A DNA stretch of 64,000 nucleotides, taken from NCBI GenBank assembly GCA_000473305.1, contig CP006772.1, forward strand, positions 744,001 to 808,000, given 5' to 3'. Both the position numbers and the translations under genes were made by a program. Within the stretch, counting starts at the first letter, position 1, and every line of letters begins with the position of its first letter. The notes under the pieces are model-generated. The model did no database searches. It had not been told where the DNA came from and worked only from the letters and a program-made list of their open reading frames with translations. Below are positions 1-7,828 of this stretch, piece after piece. The stretch comes from Bacteroidales bacterium CF. GTDB lineage: Bacteria; Bacteroidota; Bacteroidia; Bacteroidales; UBA932.

Positions 1-319
1 CGACAACAGGCATAATAAGGATGTCACAATAATCCTCGCAGCCTGTACCACTGAGATGCGTGTGACTAAAACCATAAATCTCAGAGTCAGAATAGTGATA
101 GCCTGAACAGCCGTCCCAGCCGGACAGCCTTGTGTCAGGGCTCAGCTGCATCATTCCGAAAGGGTAGGTTGCACCGGGGAATGTGTGGCCGTGACCATTT
201 GTCCCTATGAAAGGATTGACATAAGCTGTAAGTTTCTCTGGAAGGTTTTTTCCATGCAATGGCCTTGCCATGCTGCATATTACGATACACAGCAAAAAGA
301 GTTTAAATGTGATTTTCAT
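1..319 (-). CDS. GH92 family alpha-mannosidase, N-terminal part (cut by window edge)
   Basis: The open frame starts at the ATG at 319 and runs off the left edge without a stop; 106 codons are visible. The first 23 or so residues form a hydrophobic signal peptide. They are followed by the hallmark start of the GH92 catalytic region: YVNPFIGT, then GHTFPGATYPFGMMQLSPDT, then GWDGCSGYHYSD and GFSHTHLSGTGCEDY. GH92 enzymes are calcium-dependent exo-alpha-mannosidases, mostly alpha-1,2, that act on N-glycans or yeast mannan. In Bacteroidota they are usually exported to the periplasm or cell surface. The gene lies 16 nt downstream of the epimerase gene on the same strand, so co-transcription is possible, though a functional link is not evident. 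Family assignment is firm; linkage specificity cannot be read from this fragment. Confidence 0.9.
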   Translation of the reverse strand, partial: MKITFKLFLLCIVICSMARPLHGKNLPEKLTAYVNPFIGTNGHGHTFPGATYPFGMMQLSPDTRLSGWDGCSGYHYSDSEIYGFSHTHLSGTGCEDYCDILIMPVV

Positions 320-335
320 CATTTTTGTCCCAATA

Positions 336-1343
336 TCAGACTTTTCCGTACATGCTCTCATAGAGAGCCTTTACACCCTCTCTTATAGAGGTCTGAGGCT
401 TATAGCCGAACTCCTTCTCCAATTTTGTCGTATCGGCAAATGTTATATAGACATCGCCGGGCTGCATCTCGGTATAATGGAGGATTGCCTTTTTTTCTGT
501 AACATCTTCAATAGCATGGATGAAATCCATCAGAGCAACCGGTTTACTGTTGCCAATGTTGAGTATTCTGTATGGGATATTACCTGTAGGTGCGGGTGAA
601 TTGATAACTGCTGCAATACCTTTGACAATATCATCAATATATGTGAAGTCCCTGAAGAGGTTTCCATGGTTGAAAACTTTGATCGGACGATCTTCCATGA
701 TAGCTTTCATGAACAATACAGGAGCCATGTCCGGCCTTCCCAAAGGTCCGTATACAGTGAAGAAACGGAGTCCTGTGGATGGGATCTTGTACAGGGAGCT
801 GTATACGTGTGCCATGAGCTCGTCTGCTTTCTTTGTGGCAGCATAGAGGCTTGCAGGGTTATCACACTTGTCCTCTTCTGAGAAGGGCGTTTTTTCAGTC
901 ATACCATAGACACTGCTGGAACTTGCATATACAAGGTGTTTCACCGGATAATGCCTGCACGCTTCAAGAATGTTAATGAAACCTACAATATTGGATTGGA
1001 TGTATGAGTATGGGTTATCAATAGAATATCTTACACCTGCCTGAGCAGCAAGATTGCATACTATGTCGAATTTCTCCTCTTTAAAAAGGGTGTCGATAAA
1101 ACTCTTATCTGTAAGGTCGCCCTTTATGAATCGATAGTTGGGAAAAATGCTGCTTGTCACCATCTTGCCGGACTCCATTGCCTCAGATGTGAAACCTCCA
1201 AGCTGACCTCGTTTGTGTTTGAGGGTTATTTCATAATAGTCATTTATGTTGTCAAGACCGACAACGCTATCTCCTCTCCCTGCATAGTGCATGGCTGTGT
1301 AGTGGCCGATAAAGCCTGCAGCTCCTGTGATAAGTATTTTCAT
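336..1343 (-). CDS. UDP-glucuronate 4-epimerase-like NAD-dependent epimerase
   Basis: This 335-residue protein belongs to the extended short-chain dehydrogenase/reductase family. The NAD-binding motif GAAGFIG is at residues 7-13, the serine cluster SSSS at 141-144, and the catalytic Tyr-x3-Lys at Y167/K171. The segment LDNINDYY near residue 30 and the blocks AAQAGVRYSIDNP, SLYAATKKADELMAH and LRFFTVYGP.GRPDMA resemble UDP-glucuronate 4-epimerases (CapI/LpsL type) more than UDP-glucose epimerases. The expected reaction is UDP-glucuronate to UDP-galacturonate in the cytosol. It is the last gene of a tight four-gene minus-strand set with GT39, LAB_N and GT2 proteins; the gap to the GT39 gene is 3 nt. 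That context supports supply of a uronic-acid sugar nucleotide for a lipid-linked donor. A related UDP-sugar epimerase specificity cannot be excluded. Confidence 0.85.
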   Translation of the reverse strand: MKILITGAAGFIGHYTAMHYAGRGDSVVGLDNINDYYEITLKHKRGQLGGFTSEAMESGKMVTSSIFPNYRFIKGDLTDKSFIDTLFKEEKFDIVCNLAAQAGVRYSIDNPYSYIQSNIVGFINILEACRHYPVKHLVYASSSSVYGMTEKTPFSEEDKCDNPASLYAATKKADELMAHVYSSLYKIPSTGLRFFTVYGPLGRPDMAPVLFMKAIMEDRPIKVFNHGNLFRDFTYIDDIVKGIAAVINSPAPTGNIPYRILNIGNSKPVALMDFIHAIEDVTEKKAILHYTEMQPGDVYITFADTTKLEKEFGYKPQTSIREGVKALYESMYGKV

Positions 1344-1346
1344 AGT

Positions 1347-2996
1347 CTAAAGGATAACGTAATAATAGCTTCCTACCGGATGTTTTTCAAACTCCTCCAG
1401 AAGCGATGCGGCCTCTTTGTCCTTCTCCTTCAGGTGGCTTTGTCTGACAAGAAGTATCAGACGGTCAGGTTTTGGCCTTGATGGATCAGCCTCGTTTAAA
1501 TCTCTTTCGTCAATAATTTGCCTGAGTTCGTCAATAGATATCTCTCTGGGTTGTCTCCCGAGATAAACATCAGTATTCTCGGCTCTTTTAAGCCTGTAAT
1601 ATACAAAATCGGTTATGCCCTCCCTTTCTGCAACCTCTTTTGCCTCTTTACACAAGGCTCCCATGCCTATCGAGGAGTTGTACTGCGGTACTGCAAAGGA
1701 GAAGCTGAACAGTGCTGCAAGGATGGATGCTCCCATAATGATAATAACCTTGTATATCTGCATCTTCTTGCTGTGGAGTATGTATAGGGCAGTTATCCCG
1801 GCTGCGGAGGCAATAAGCAGGGCTATAAGGATTGCTAATGATCCGGGCCATGAGACATCGTCCAGAAACGATACTCCGATCAGGTATTTTAACACTATGA
1901 ACACCGGTGCACCGAGTGCAAATATCACAGCAGGTATCTCAAGAGTGACTTGGACAAATTTTGCGGGTCCGCTACCTGTTGCACCGAATTTAGGCAGCCA
2001 CAGCAGAGTGAGGTATATGAAAAACGGAAATGCAGGCAGAAGATATATCTGTAGTTTTGAACTTATTAACGAGAGAACAATGAATGTCGAGAGAGCTATG
2101 GTCATGAAGAAGGTCTCCAACAGAGAGCTCTCTCCGACCTTTATCGCTCTTCTTTTCGACAATCCGGCGGCCATCATCGAGATTACAAGCAATGACCACG
2201 GAAATAATGAGTAGATGATAGAGATGAAATAGTAGTAAAAAGGCTCTTTGTGGTGGAATGAGTTGACAGCCCTGTTGACAGTCTGGTTAAAGAGCAGGTT
2301 GTTAAGATATTCGTTTCCCCCCTCAGCCCAAACTGAAAGGAACCAAATAAAGCAGAGAGCCACTAAAACCAGAAGCGTCCTCTTGCCCCAAAATCTTCCT
2401 AATGCTTTATAATCCCTGCGGATCAATAGAAATGTCACAGTAGAAAACAATGGCACCATTATTCCTACAGGCCCTTTTGAGAAGATAGCCATAAAGACCA
2501 GCAGCGGGAATAGGTAACCGTCATATTTTTTACCCTCACCCGTGTACATCCTGTAGAAAACATATAGGGAGAGAGTTATGAACATACACATCAGCATATC
2601 CATCCTCAACACAACTCCTGATCCTATAAAATAGACACTTGAGAGAAGCATCAACTCTCCTGCAATTGTTGCCTGCTGACTTGCGAATCTTTTAATCCAC
2701 AAACCCATGATATATACAACTATCAGAGCCGGTATATATGAGAACATAGCAAGGAAAAGCATGCTGTGGTGGCCGAAAAGGGTTTTCCCGAGCATTACTA
2801 TCCAAAGATAGAGTGGGGGCTTGTCGGCATAATTCAACCCGTGATTTGTGAAGGTGAAGAGGTGGCCCTCCCTGATTGCTTCGTCTGCGATGCTCATATA
2901 ACGAAGCTCGTTGTCCGGGGTAAAATCCCTGAACATGAAAAGCGGAATAACTGCAATCAGATAGAGTAGAAAGCGGTATTTAATTACATATTTCAT
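1347..2996 (-). CDS. GT39 (ArnT/PMT-like) membrane glycosyltransferase
   Basis: This 549-residue polytopic protein has a first membrane segment at about residues 8-22. It is followed by an acidic loop containing PDNELRYMSIADEA, which matches the catalytic loop of ArnT/PMT-type enzymes, and by the motif YADKPPLYLW at about 56-65. Roughly ten further hydrophobic segments follow, and a soluble tail of about 100 residues closes the protein. GT39 enzymes move a sugar from a polyprenyl-phosphate carrier to lipid A, a glycan or a protein on the periplasmic side. The gene overlaps the LAB_N gene by 1 nt and is 3 nt from the epimerase gene, so the operon is tight. The neighbouring GT2 and UDP-glucuronate epimerase suggest the sugar is a uronic acid, which is an inference. 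Confidence 0.85.
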   Translation of the reverse strand: MKYVIKYRFLLYLIAVIPLFMFRDFTPDNELRYMSIADEAIREGHLFTFTNHGLNYADKPPLYLWIVMLGKTLFGHHSMLFLAMFSYIPALIVVYIMGLWIKRFASQQATIAGELMLLSSVYFIGSGVVLRMDMLMCMFITLSLYVFYRMYTGEGKKYDGYLFPLLVFMAIFSKGPVGIMVPLFSTVTFLLIRRDYKALGRFWGKRTLLVLVALCFIWFLSVWAEGGNEYLNNLLFNQTVNRAVNSFHHKEPFYYYFISIIYSLFPWSLLVISMMAAGLSKRRAIKVGESSLLETFFMTIALSTFIVLSLISSKLQIYLLPAFPFFIYLTLLWLPKFGATGSGPAKFVQVTLEIPAVIFALGAPVFIVLKYLIGVSFLDDVSWPGSLAILIALLIASAAGITALYILHSKKMQIYKVIIIMGASILAALFSFSFAVPQYNSSIGMGALCKEAKEVAEREGITDFVYYRLKRAENTDVYLGRQPREISIDELRQIIDERDLNEADPSRPKPDRLILLVRQSHLKEKDKEAASLLEEFEKHPVGSYYYVIL

Positions 2997-3610
2997 TATG
3001 ACCTCCCGTGCTTGTGATATATTGCGATATTTCTGATATAGGCAATAAAGCCGGCTGACTGACCAAGTATCAGCACAGGATCCATTCTCAGAATCGCGTA
3101 TGCAATTATAAGGCTGGAGCCTGTGAGGCTGATAACCCAGAATCCGAGCGGAAGAATTGACTCCTTCCTCCTGGCTGAGTATATAATCTGATAGATAAAC
3201 CTGAATGTAAATAGCACCTGTCCGATAGAGCCGAATATGACTAACCAGAGAGGGATGTTGTCATTGCGCAGGAAGGTCGAAATGAACTGTTCGGCATTCT
3301 CAGCTGCAAGGATAATAGCAACGATTGGGGTTACAATCAGAAGGACTCTGACCGGAGTGAAGACCTTTTGCCATACCCCCTTGATCTTAAGGTTCCAGAT
3401 GTATATGTAATATGATATTATCTGCCCGAATATTATTGCAAAATCTTCACGAAGCCAGCCGTAAATAAAGAAGAGGTATGCTCCTAATATGCTGAGAATC
3501 CAATAAATTGACGGAGAGAGAACCTTTTTTGCCCTCTCTGATAAAATCCACTGCAATACAGTACGGGCACCAAAGAAGAGCTGTGCTAGAAGCCCTATTA
3601 CATATATCAT
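2996..3610 (-). CDS. Membrane protein with lipid-A-disaccharide synthase N-terminal-like (LAB_N) repeats
   Basis: This 204-residue protein is almost entirely membrane-embedded. It shows two copies of the LAB_N pattern: one at about residues 3-73 (QLFFGARTVLQWILSER and GWLREDFAIIFGQIISYY) and one at about 125-197 (IGQVLFTFRFIYQIIYSARR and AILRMDPVLILGQSAGFIAY). LAB_N was named from a segment fused to some LpxB proteins, but stand-alone copies sit beside GT2/GT39 genes for lipid A or polyprenyl-sugar modification. The gene overlaps the GT2 gene by 4 nt and the GT39 gene by 1 nt, so the three are translationally coupled. A role as a carrier-lipid flippase or accessory subunit is plausible but not shown by sequence. 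Confidence 0.8.
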   Translation of the reverse strand: MIYVIGLLAQLFFGARTVLQWILSERAKKVLSPSIYWILSILGAYLFFIYGWLREDFAIIFGQIISYYIYIWNLKIKGVWQKVFTPVRVLLIVTPIVAIILAAENAEQFISTFLRNDNIPLWLVIFGSIGQVLFTFRFIYQIIYSARRKESILPLGFWVISLTGSSLIIAYAILRMDPVLILGQSAGFIAYIRNIAIYHKHGRS

Positions 3611-4344
3611 TTGTCAAGGTTGTTAGTTGAAACGGCATAATTTATATAGCGTTTCTTCATCCATCTGTATGCAAAGCAGTCCATAAACGGACCTACAAGC
3701 CTGTTTGCCAGAGTGTATTTTGATTTTCCTGCAACTCTGGGGAAGTGTCTGACGGGAACCTGTTTGACAGTTCCGTTCTGCAACATTAAAAGGGCAGGAA
3801 GGAAGCGGTGCATGCCGGTAAAGAGAGGTATCCTTTTGGCATAGTCTGTCCTGAGGATCTTTAGCGGACAACCGGTATCCTCTATGCCGTCCTTGGTCAT
3901 GAAACGTCTGAAACTATTTGCTATTTTTGAAGAGATTCCCTTTACAAATGAGTCTTTGCGGTTTTGTCTGATACCCATGACCATTGTGTACTTTCCGACA
4001 TGGGGAATAAGCAGGTTGAAATCCTCCGGAGCTGTCTGAAGATCAGCGTCGATATAACCTAAATAGGGTGAATATGTGTAGTCAATACCGGCCTTCATGG
4101 CTGCACTGAGACCACCGTTTTTTCTGAGGTTTATAAAGAAAAATGAGTTTTGTCTTTTGCATACCTCTTCTATCTTCGATCTACTTGAGTCTGTTGAACC
4201 ATCATTGACAAATAGAATACATGCCGGAAAATCGGTGGAACGTGACACGAATGCTGACAATCTTTCCTCTAATGCCTGGATGTTGTCCTCTTCGTTATAT
4301 ACAGGTACGATGACTGTGAGCTGATAATAAGCTGTTTTGTTCAT
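3607..4344 (-). CDS. GT2 family polyprenyl-phosphate glycosyltransferase (DPM1/ArnC-like)
   Basis: The product is a GT-A fold transferase of 245 residues. It has the N-terminal strand TVIVPVYNEEDN (about 10-21), the nucleotide loop FVNDGSTD (45-52), and a DxD-type site in YIDADLQTAPED (about 97-108). It lacks the C-terminal membrane pair of many ArnC/GtrB proteins, so it resembles DPM1. The expected role is transfer of a sugar from a nucleotide donor to polyprenyl phosphate on the cytosolic side, making the donor used by the GT39 protein downstream. I chose the ATG at 4344. The frame opens 33 nt earlier only with a TTG, and family members begin close to the first strand. It is the first gene of the set and overlaps the LAB_N gene by 4 nt. 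Confidence 0.85.
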   Translation of the reverse strand: MNKTAYYQLTVIVPVYNEEDNIQALEERLSAFVSRSTDFPACILFVNDGSTDSSRSKIEEVCKRQNSFFFINLRKNGGLSAAMKAGIDYTYSPYLGYIDADLQTAPEDFNLLIPHVGKYTMVMGIRQNRKDSFVKGISSKIANSFRRFMTKDGIEDTGCPLKILRTDYAKRIPLFTGMHRFLPALLMLQNGTVKQVPVRHFPRVAGKSKYTLANRLVGPFMDCFAYRWMKKRYINYAVSTNNLDK

Positions 4345-4399
4345 ATATGAGTATAAAAAATCTTCCTTTTTCCGCAAATATAGTGCCTATTCTGACATA

Positions 4400-5683
4400 T
4401 CAGAGCTTGATGAACTCAACTCTTCTGTTTTTTGCCTTTCCTTCAGGATTGTTGTTGTCAGAGATAGGCTGGGTTTCACCCAGTCCGTCGGTCTCAATCC
4501 TAGAGGCATCAATTGAAAACTCCTTTGTCAGATATGCCTTGACATTTGCTGCTCTTCTTTTTGACAGATCCAGGTTTAGAGCATCTTGTCCGTCACTGTC
4601 GGTATGTCCTACAATTTTGATCCTTACATCGGGGTTCTCGGTAAGAACGGCAGCAATCTCTTTTGCTGAGGCGTATGATTCCTGCTTCACGACATCTTTT
4701 CCGGAGTCAAAGTAAATTCCGTAAGAAACCAACTTTCCCTCTGTCAGAAGTTTGCTGCGCATGTCAGGGGAGGCAGTGGTAATCTTCAGGTTGCTGATAT
4801 ATGGTGCACTGTGTCTGTCCCAACCTGAAAATCTGACTCTGTCCATTTTGATCTCCTGGTATAGATTTGTAGGTGAGTCAAGTACCTTTGCTCCCTGGTG
4901 GTATATGCGCACCCTTCTTTTTTGTACCCATATAATCACGTGGTTCGGCTCTTCTGCAATAACAGGATTTACATTGCCCTGTGCTTCCAGCCCCGGTTTG
5001 TCGGGATTGTCAACGTATCCCTTTGTCTCCCAGCCCTCTTTCAATACCTCAATGTGCAGGCCTCCCAATCCCGGGTAGAGATCGTCGTTGACCTCCAGCG
5101 GGTTCTCGGGATTCTCCTGGTAAAGTGACAGCTGGATTCCGTATTGAAATTCTGCATCGGGTATTATGTCAAACTCGATAATGAAATTGTCGGGGAATTT
5201 GACAGGTTTTGTAAAACAGTATACAGCGTCCTGTCCGTTCAGGTGAAACCATTTGCCCGGAGCCTTATTGACACTCTTTACCTCTCCGCTTCCGTTTGAA
5301 GTCCACAATGCAGGAAAATCACCGATTGCATCCTGCGAGAAATCTTCGTAAAACAGTATCTGATCACCCGGGATGAAATCATATTTTGTGGTTGAGGTGA
5401 GTCTCTCTTTTTGTTGAGTGGATTTTGTATTCTCCTGATCCTCTCTTTCAGATGTACTCTTTCCCTCTTTTCCGGTGATTTCTCCCTTTTTCTTTTTCAA
5501 GGCCTCTTCTGTCTTGTCAAGAGTCTTATTAACAGCCTCTTCTGCCTTCTGCTCTACTTTATTCTCAACAGCCTGCTTTGCAACCTCCTTGGCTTTCTGT
5601 CCCAATCCTTTTACCCAACCCTGGCCATTAACCTGAATGGCCGCAAATGTCATAATGGTAATCAATAATACTATTTTTTTCAT
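4400..5683 (-). CDS. Secreted protein with helical linker, lectin-like middle and OmpA C-terminal domain
   Basis: The product has 427 residues. A signal peptide (about 1-20, ending near VNGQG) is followed by a strongly charged helical stretch at about 28-95, rich in Lys/Glu/Ala and probably extended or coiled-coil. Residues about 100-310 form a beta-rich domain resembling a concanavalin/LamG-like fold. The final 110 residues are a clear OmpA/MotB peptidoglycan-binding domain, with VGHTDSDGQ, LSKRRAANVKAYL and a closing NRRVEF. Such proteins tether the outer membrane or a surface complex to peptidoglycan. No transmembrane barrel is visible, so it is not a classical OmpA porin. The next gene upstream on this strand encodes a Yip1-like protein, 23 nt away. 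Substrate of the middle domain is unknown. Confidence 0.85.
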   Translation of the reverse strand: MKKIVLLITIMTFAAIQVNGQGWVKGLGQKAKEVAKQAVENKVEQKAEEAVNKTLDKTEEALKKKKGEITGKEGKSTSEREDQENTKSTQQKERLTSTTKYDFIPGDQILFYEDFSQDAIGDFPALWTSNGSGEVKSVNKAPGKWFHLNGQDAVYCFTKPVKFPDNFIIEFDIIPDAEFQYGIQLSLYQENPENPLEVNDDLYPGLGGLHIEVLKEGWETKGYVDNPDKPGLEAQGNVNPVIAEEPNHVIIWVQKRRVRIYHQGAKVLDSPTNLYQEIKMDRVRFSGWDRHSAPYISNLKITTASPDMRSKLLTEGKLVSYGIYFDSGKDVVKQESYASAKEIAAVLTENPDVRIKIVGHTDSDGQDALNLDLSKRRAANVKAYLTKEFSIDASRIETDGLGETQPISDNNNPEGKAKNRRVEFIKL

Positions 5684-5706
5684 CTCTATATTTTTAATAT
5701 TTAGAT

Positions 5707-6258
5707 TCAGATTAATGCAACTCTAAGAATTACGCCGAGAACGATAGATACGCCAATCATGCAGATCAGAGCAACAATAAAATAGAGTCCGTTTGTCTCT
5801 TCGGGTGCCTTCATCATCGGGCTGAGTCCCACATATAGTGTGTAGAGGCTATACAAGCCGGCAACAAATGTCAGTATACCCAGGATGCTGAAAAGATAGA
5901 ATATTCCGGCAACACATATTGCTGTATAGCAGTATGCCACTAGTTCGAATGCCTTGTTGAAATTTTTGACACCATTGTATCTTGGTGCAAGTTCATTGAT
6001 AATCCAAGCGGTAAGGTATGCGCCGCCGATTATGGTCACAAAGTGATTAATGGCCATTTTTATTCCGAAGCCGAAATCTGAACTCCATCCTATCAGGGCA
6101 GATATGGCAGGAATCAAAGCCAGCCACAGCAGATAACTTGAAAACACATGGCTATGTGAGTTGTTTTCATTGTCAATTGTGGTCCACTCACTCTTTGGAT
6201 TTAGAATGATATTCTTCGCCCTCTGAAAAATATCACCGGGATTAATCTTCATAGACAA
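5707..6258 (-). CDS. Yip1-domain integral membrane protein
   Basis: This 183-residue protein has a short soluble start containing NPGDIFQRAKNIILNPKSEW, the typical opening of bacterial Yip1-family proteins. About five hydrophobic segments follow, at approximately 40-60, 68-88, 105-130, 132-150 and 160-183. The biochemical function of bacterial Yip1 proteins is not known. It precedes the OmpA-domain gene by 23 nt on the same strand, so the two may be co-transcribed. Translation probably starts at 6258, since the frame closes soon upstream and the family motif begins within the first residues. Confidence 0.75.
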   Translation of the reverse strand: MSMKINPGDIFQRAKNIILNPKSEWTTIDNENNSHSHVFSSYLLWLALIPAISALIGWSSDFGFGIKMAINHFVTIIGGAYLTAWIINELAPRYNGVKNFNKAFELVAYCYTAICVAGIFYLFSILGILTFVAGLYSLYTLYVGLSPMMKAPEETNGLYFIVALICMIGVSIVLGVILRVALI

Positions 6259-6311
6259 TTATAATTTAGGTTATTTCATCAAAGTTAATAATTTTTCGCT
6301 ATGAATGAGTT

Positions 6312-6728
6312 CTACTCGCCTATTATCTTAACGAGTACTCTTTTACGGCGCATCCCGTCAAATTCTCCGTAAAAAATCTGTTCCCACGGGCCTAGATCCA
6401 ATCTGCCGCCGGTAACAGCTACAACCACCTCTCTCCCCATAATCTGCCTTTTCAGGTGTGCATCGGCATTGTCTTCATATCCGTTGTGCTGATACTGAGC
6501 GTAGGGCTTTTCCGGGGCCAGTTTTTCGAGCCACTTTTCAAAGTCGTCATGTAAGCCACACTCGTCATCATTTATAAATACACTTGCAGTTATGTGCATT
6601 GCGTTGCATAGTATTATGCCTTCCATTATACCGCTCTCTTTTAGTGATGTGGCTATCTGTGGTGTGATATTTACAAAACCTCGTCTTGTTGGGAGTTCAA
6701 ACCAGAGCTCTTTTCTGTATGATTTCAT
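6312..6728 (-). CDS. YjbQ / UPF0047 family protein
   Basis: This 138-residue protein covers the whole UPF0047 (YjbQ) domain. The conserved blocks are present: FVNITPQI near residue 19, [20 protein letters not shown] (about 37-56), [17 protein letters not shown] (about 88-104) and the closing [14 protein letters not shown]. Members are often annotated as secondary thiamine-phosphate synthase because the E. coli protein can complement a thiE mutant; the physiological role remains unclear. The gene stands alone on the minus strand, 53 nt upstream of the Yip1-like gene, and its start region lies close to the divergent DUF4491 gene. Confidence 0.85.
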   Translation of the reverse strand: MKSYRKELWFELPTRRGFVNITPQIATSLKESGIMEGIILCNAMHITASVFINDDECGLHDDFEKWLEKLAPEKPYAQYQHNGYEDNADAHLKRQIMGREVVVAVTGGRLDLGPWEQIFYGEFDGMRRKRVLVKIIGE

Positions 6729-6787
6729 TGTTTTTGGCTATTTTTGATAATCGTTTTCTAAATGTAAAGATAATGCTAATTGAGTCA

Positions 6788-7111
6788 ATGCAATTTTCCG
6801 GACTGCTGATCGGTATTTGCACTTTTTTGATAATCGGTGTTTTTCATCCGATTGTAATAAAGACGGAATATTATTTCGGTACAAAATGCTGGTGGGTCTT
6901 TCTCGTTGCAGGATTGTGCGGAGTTGTAGCCACACTTTTTATTGACAATACCTTCTTTTCTGCTGTCACTGGTGTTTTCTCCTTTTCCTCACTGTGGTCA
7001 ATAAAGGAGGTATTCGAGCAGGAACAGAGAGTCTTTAAGGGGTGGTTCCCAATGAATCCGAAGCGTGCCGATTATTATGAGACAAAACGCAACGCCATAA
7101 GTTCAAAATAA
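6788..7111 (+). CDS. DUF4491 family small membrane protein
   Basis: The product has 107 residues, with three hydrophobic segments at about 3-22, 35-52 and 58-75, and ends in a charged tail containing GWFPMNPKRADYY, the signature of DUF4491. The opening FSGLLIGICTFLIIGVFHPI also matches that family. I chose the ATG at 6788 because homologues begin directly before this motif. ATG codons at 6773 and further upstream are possible but would overlap the promoter region of the divergent yjbQ gene. DUF4491 is found mainly in Bacteroidota and Firmicutes, and its function is unknown. The gene is followed by 717 nt without genes. Confidence 0.8.
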   Translation: MQFSGLLIGICTFLIIGVFHPIVIKTEYYFGTKCWWVFLVAGLCGVVATLFIDNTFFSAVTGVFSFSSLWSIKEVFEQEQRVFKGWFPMNPKRADYYETKRNAISSK

Positions 7112-7162
7112 TTTCACACCTCACTGACCATCGCTCCCTAACAGCGTAATCATCGGGTTCTG

Positions 7163-7282
7163 TGCTTTTTCTTAACGCCATTTCTTGCTGGTTTTCAGGG
7201 TGCTGCGGGACGCCTCCCTTCGGTCGTTGAACGGTCCTCGCACTGTTTCCTGAAAACCCTCTGCGAAATTAGCTAAAAAGCA
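7163..7282 (+). repeat. Palindromic hairpin element, copy A
   Basis: The 120-nt element can fold end to end. TGCTTTTT (7163-7170) pairs with AAAAAGCA at the right end. The inner arm GGTTTTCAGG (7190-7199) pairs with CCTGAAAACC (7249-7258). The apex at 7211-7240 reads CGCCTCCCTTCGGTCG followed by TTGAACGGTCCTCG, and the same 30 nt occur exactly at 30709-30738. The left arm carries an extra CTTAACG next to the T-run that is not matched on the right, and the same bulge recurs in the other copies. It lies between a plus-strand and a minus-strand gene, so it could act downstream of the DUF4491 gene. Confidence 0.75.
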
Positions 7283-7286
7283 ACGT

Positions 7287-7414
7287 ACTTTGGCGCAGTT
7301 TGAGGTATGTCTTTCAAATTCAAGTGTATGCAAATCGCCTTGTTTTTGGTAATCTTATAAGTCTATTTTTAGAATTCCTTAAAATCAAGCACATACCTCA
7401 AACTGCGCCAAAGT
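7287..7414. repeat. Perfect 24-bp inverted repeat with 80-nt spacer
   Basis: The arms are 7287-7310 (ACTTTGGCGCAG then TTTGAGGTATGT) and 7391-7414, its exact reverse complement. The left arm begins 4 nt after hairpin copy A. The AT-rich spacer (7311-7390) has no recognisable gene. The arms are unrelated in sequence to those of the other hairpins. Confidence 0.8.
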
Positions 7415-7420
7415 CCCTTA

Positions 7421-7669
7421 GCCGAAGATGAGATTTAGGAGCAATTGAAGACATAAGGCCGAAAAAGACCTTGTTTTTTTAGTGATTTTATACACATTTC
7501 CCAGAAATATAAGAATCGGCAAATTATCCTCTGATGCCGCTTAAACGTTAATGGAGATATGCCTAATCAGGGATATTTTCAGCCGGAGATGGGATTTAGG
7601 AGCGATTGAAGACATAAAGACGACAAAGACCTTGTTTTTTTAGTGATTTTATGAGTGTTTTTCCGAAAT
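7421..7669 (+). repeat. Two direct copies of an ~88-nt repeat
   Basis: Copies lie at about 7421-7508 and 7582-7669. They share AGATTTAGGAGC or close variants, ATTGAAGACATAA, and AGACCTTGTTTTTTTAGTG followed by ATTTTAT, with scattered substitutions. The second copy is also the left arm of hairpin copy C, so the first copy looks like a solitary half-element that has lost its partner arm. Confidence 0.7.
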
Positions 7670-7778
7670 AGGGCGAGAATATTTGACGACCGAAGGGAGG
7701 AGCCCAGGAAAAACACGAAATCAAATCACGTTAAGAAAAAACAGCGTCTTTAAGGCTTATGTCTTCATTGCGACTAAG
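7590..7778 (-). repeat. Palindromic hairpin element, copy C (inverted orientation)
   Basis: The element reads in the opposite orientation to copies A and D. Its apex on the minus strand contains CCTCCCTTCGGTCGT (within 7685-7703). The inner arm GTGTTTTTCC (7655-7664) pairs exactly with GGAAAAACAC (7707-7716). Further out, AGCGATTGAAGACATAA on the left matches the reverse complement of TTATGTCTTCATTGCG on the right. The unpaired CTTAACG signature next to a T-run is present on the minus strand at about 7728-7740. It is more diverged than A and D. Confidence 0.65.
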
Positions 7779-7828
7779 GATGGACAGCCCTGAGACAGTA
7801 TTTTCACAGAAAAAAGCGGCTTATGGCT

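Larger units (their letters stand above)
7112..7828. other. Gene-free stretch with clustered palindromic repeats
   Basis: No convincing coding frame crosses these 717 nt. The stretch instead holds a palindromic element at 7163-7282, a perfect 24-bp inverted repeat at 7287-7310 and 7391-7414, a direct repeat of about 88 nt at 7421-7508 and 7582-7669, and a second palindromic element in the opposite orientation at about 7590-7778. Short fragments of the same arms recur up to 7836, just inside the end of the neighbouring gene. The layout suggests repeated insertion of a small hairpin element. Confidence 0.7.

Noticed and set aside
1615-2214. 199-codon plus-strand frame
   Set aside because: It lies entirely opposite the GT39 gene, has no family pattern, and its composition mirrors the complement of membrane-helix codons.
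4345-4377. Extended TTG start of the GT2 gene
   Set aside because: It adds 11 residues before the conserved first strand and depends on a rare start codon, whereas an ATG lies at 4344.
7112-7828. CRISPR array
   Set aside because: The repeats are few, long, inverted and of unequal spacing; there are no regular short repeats and no cas genes.
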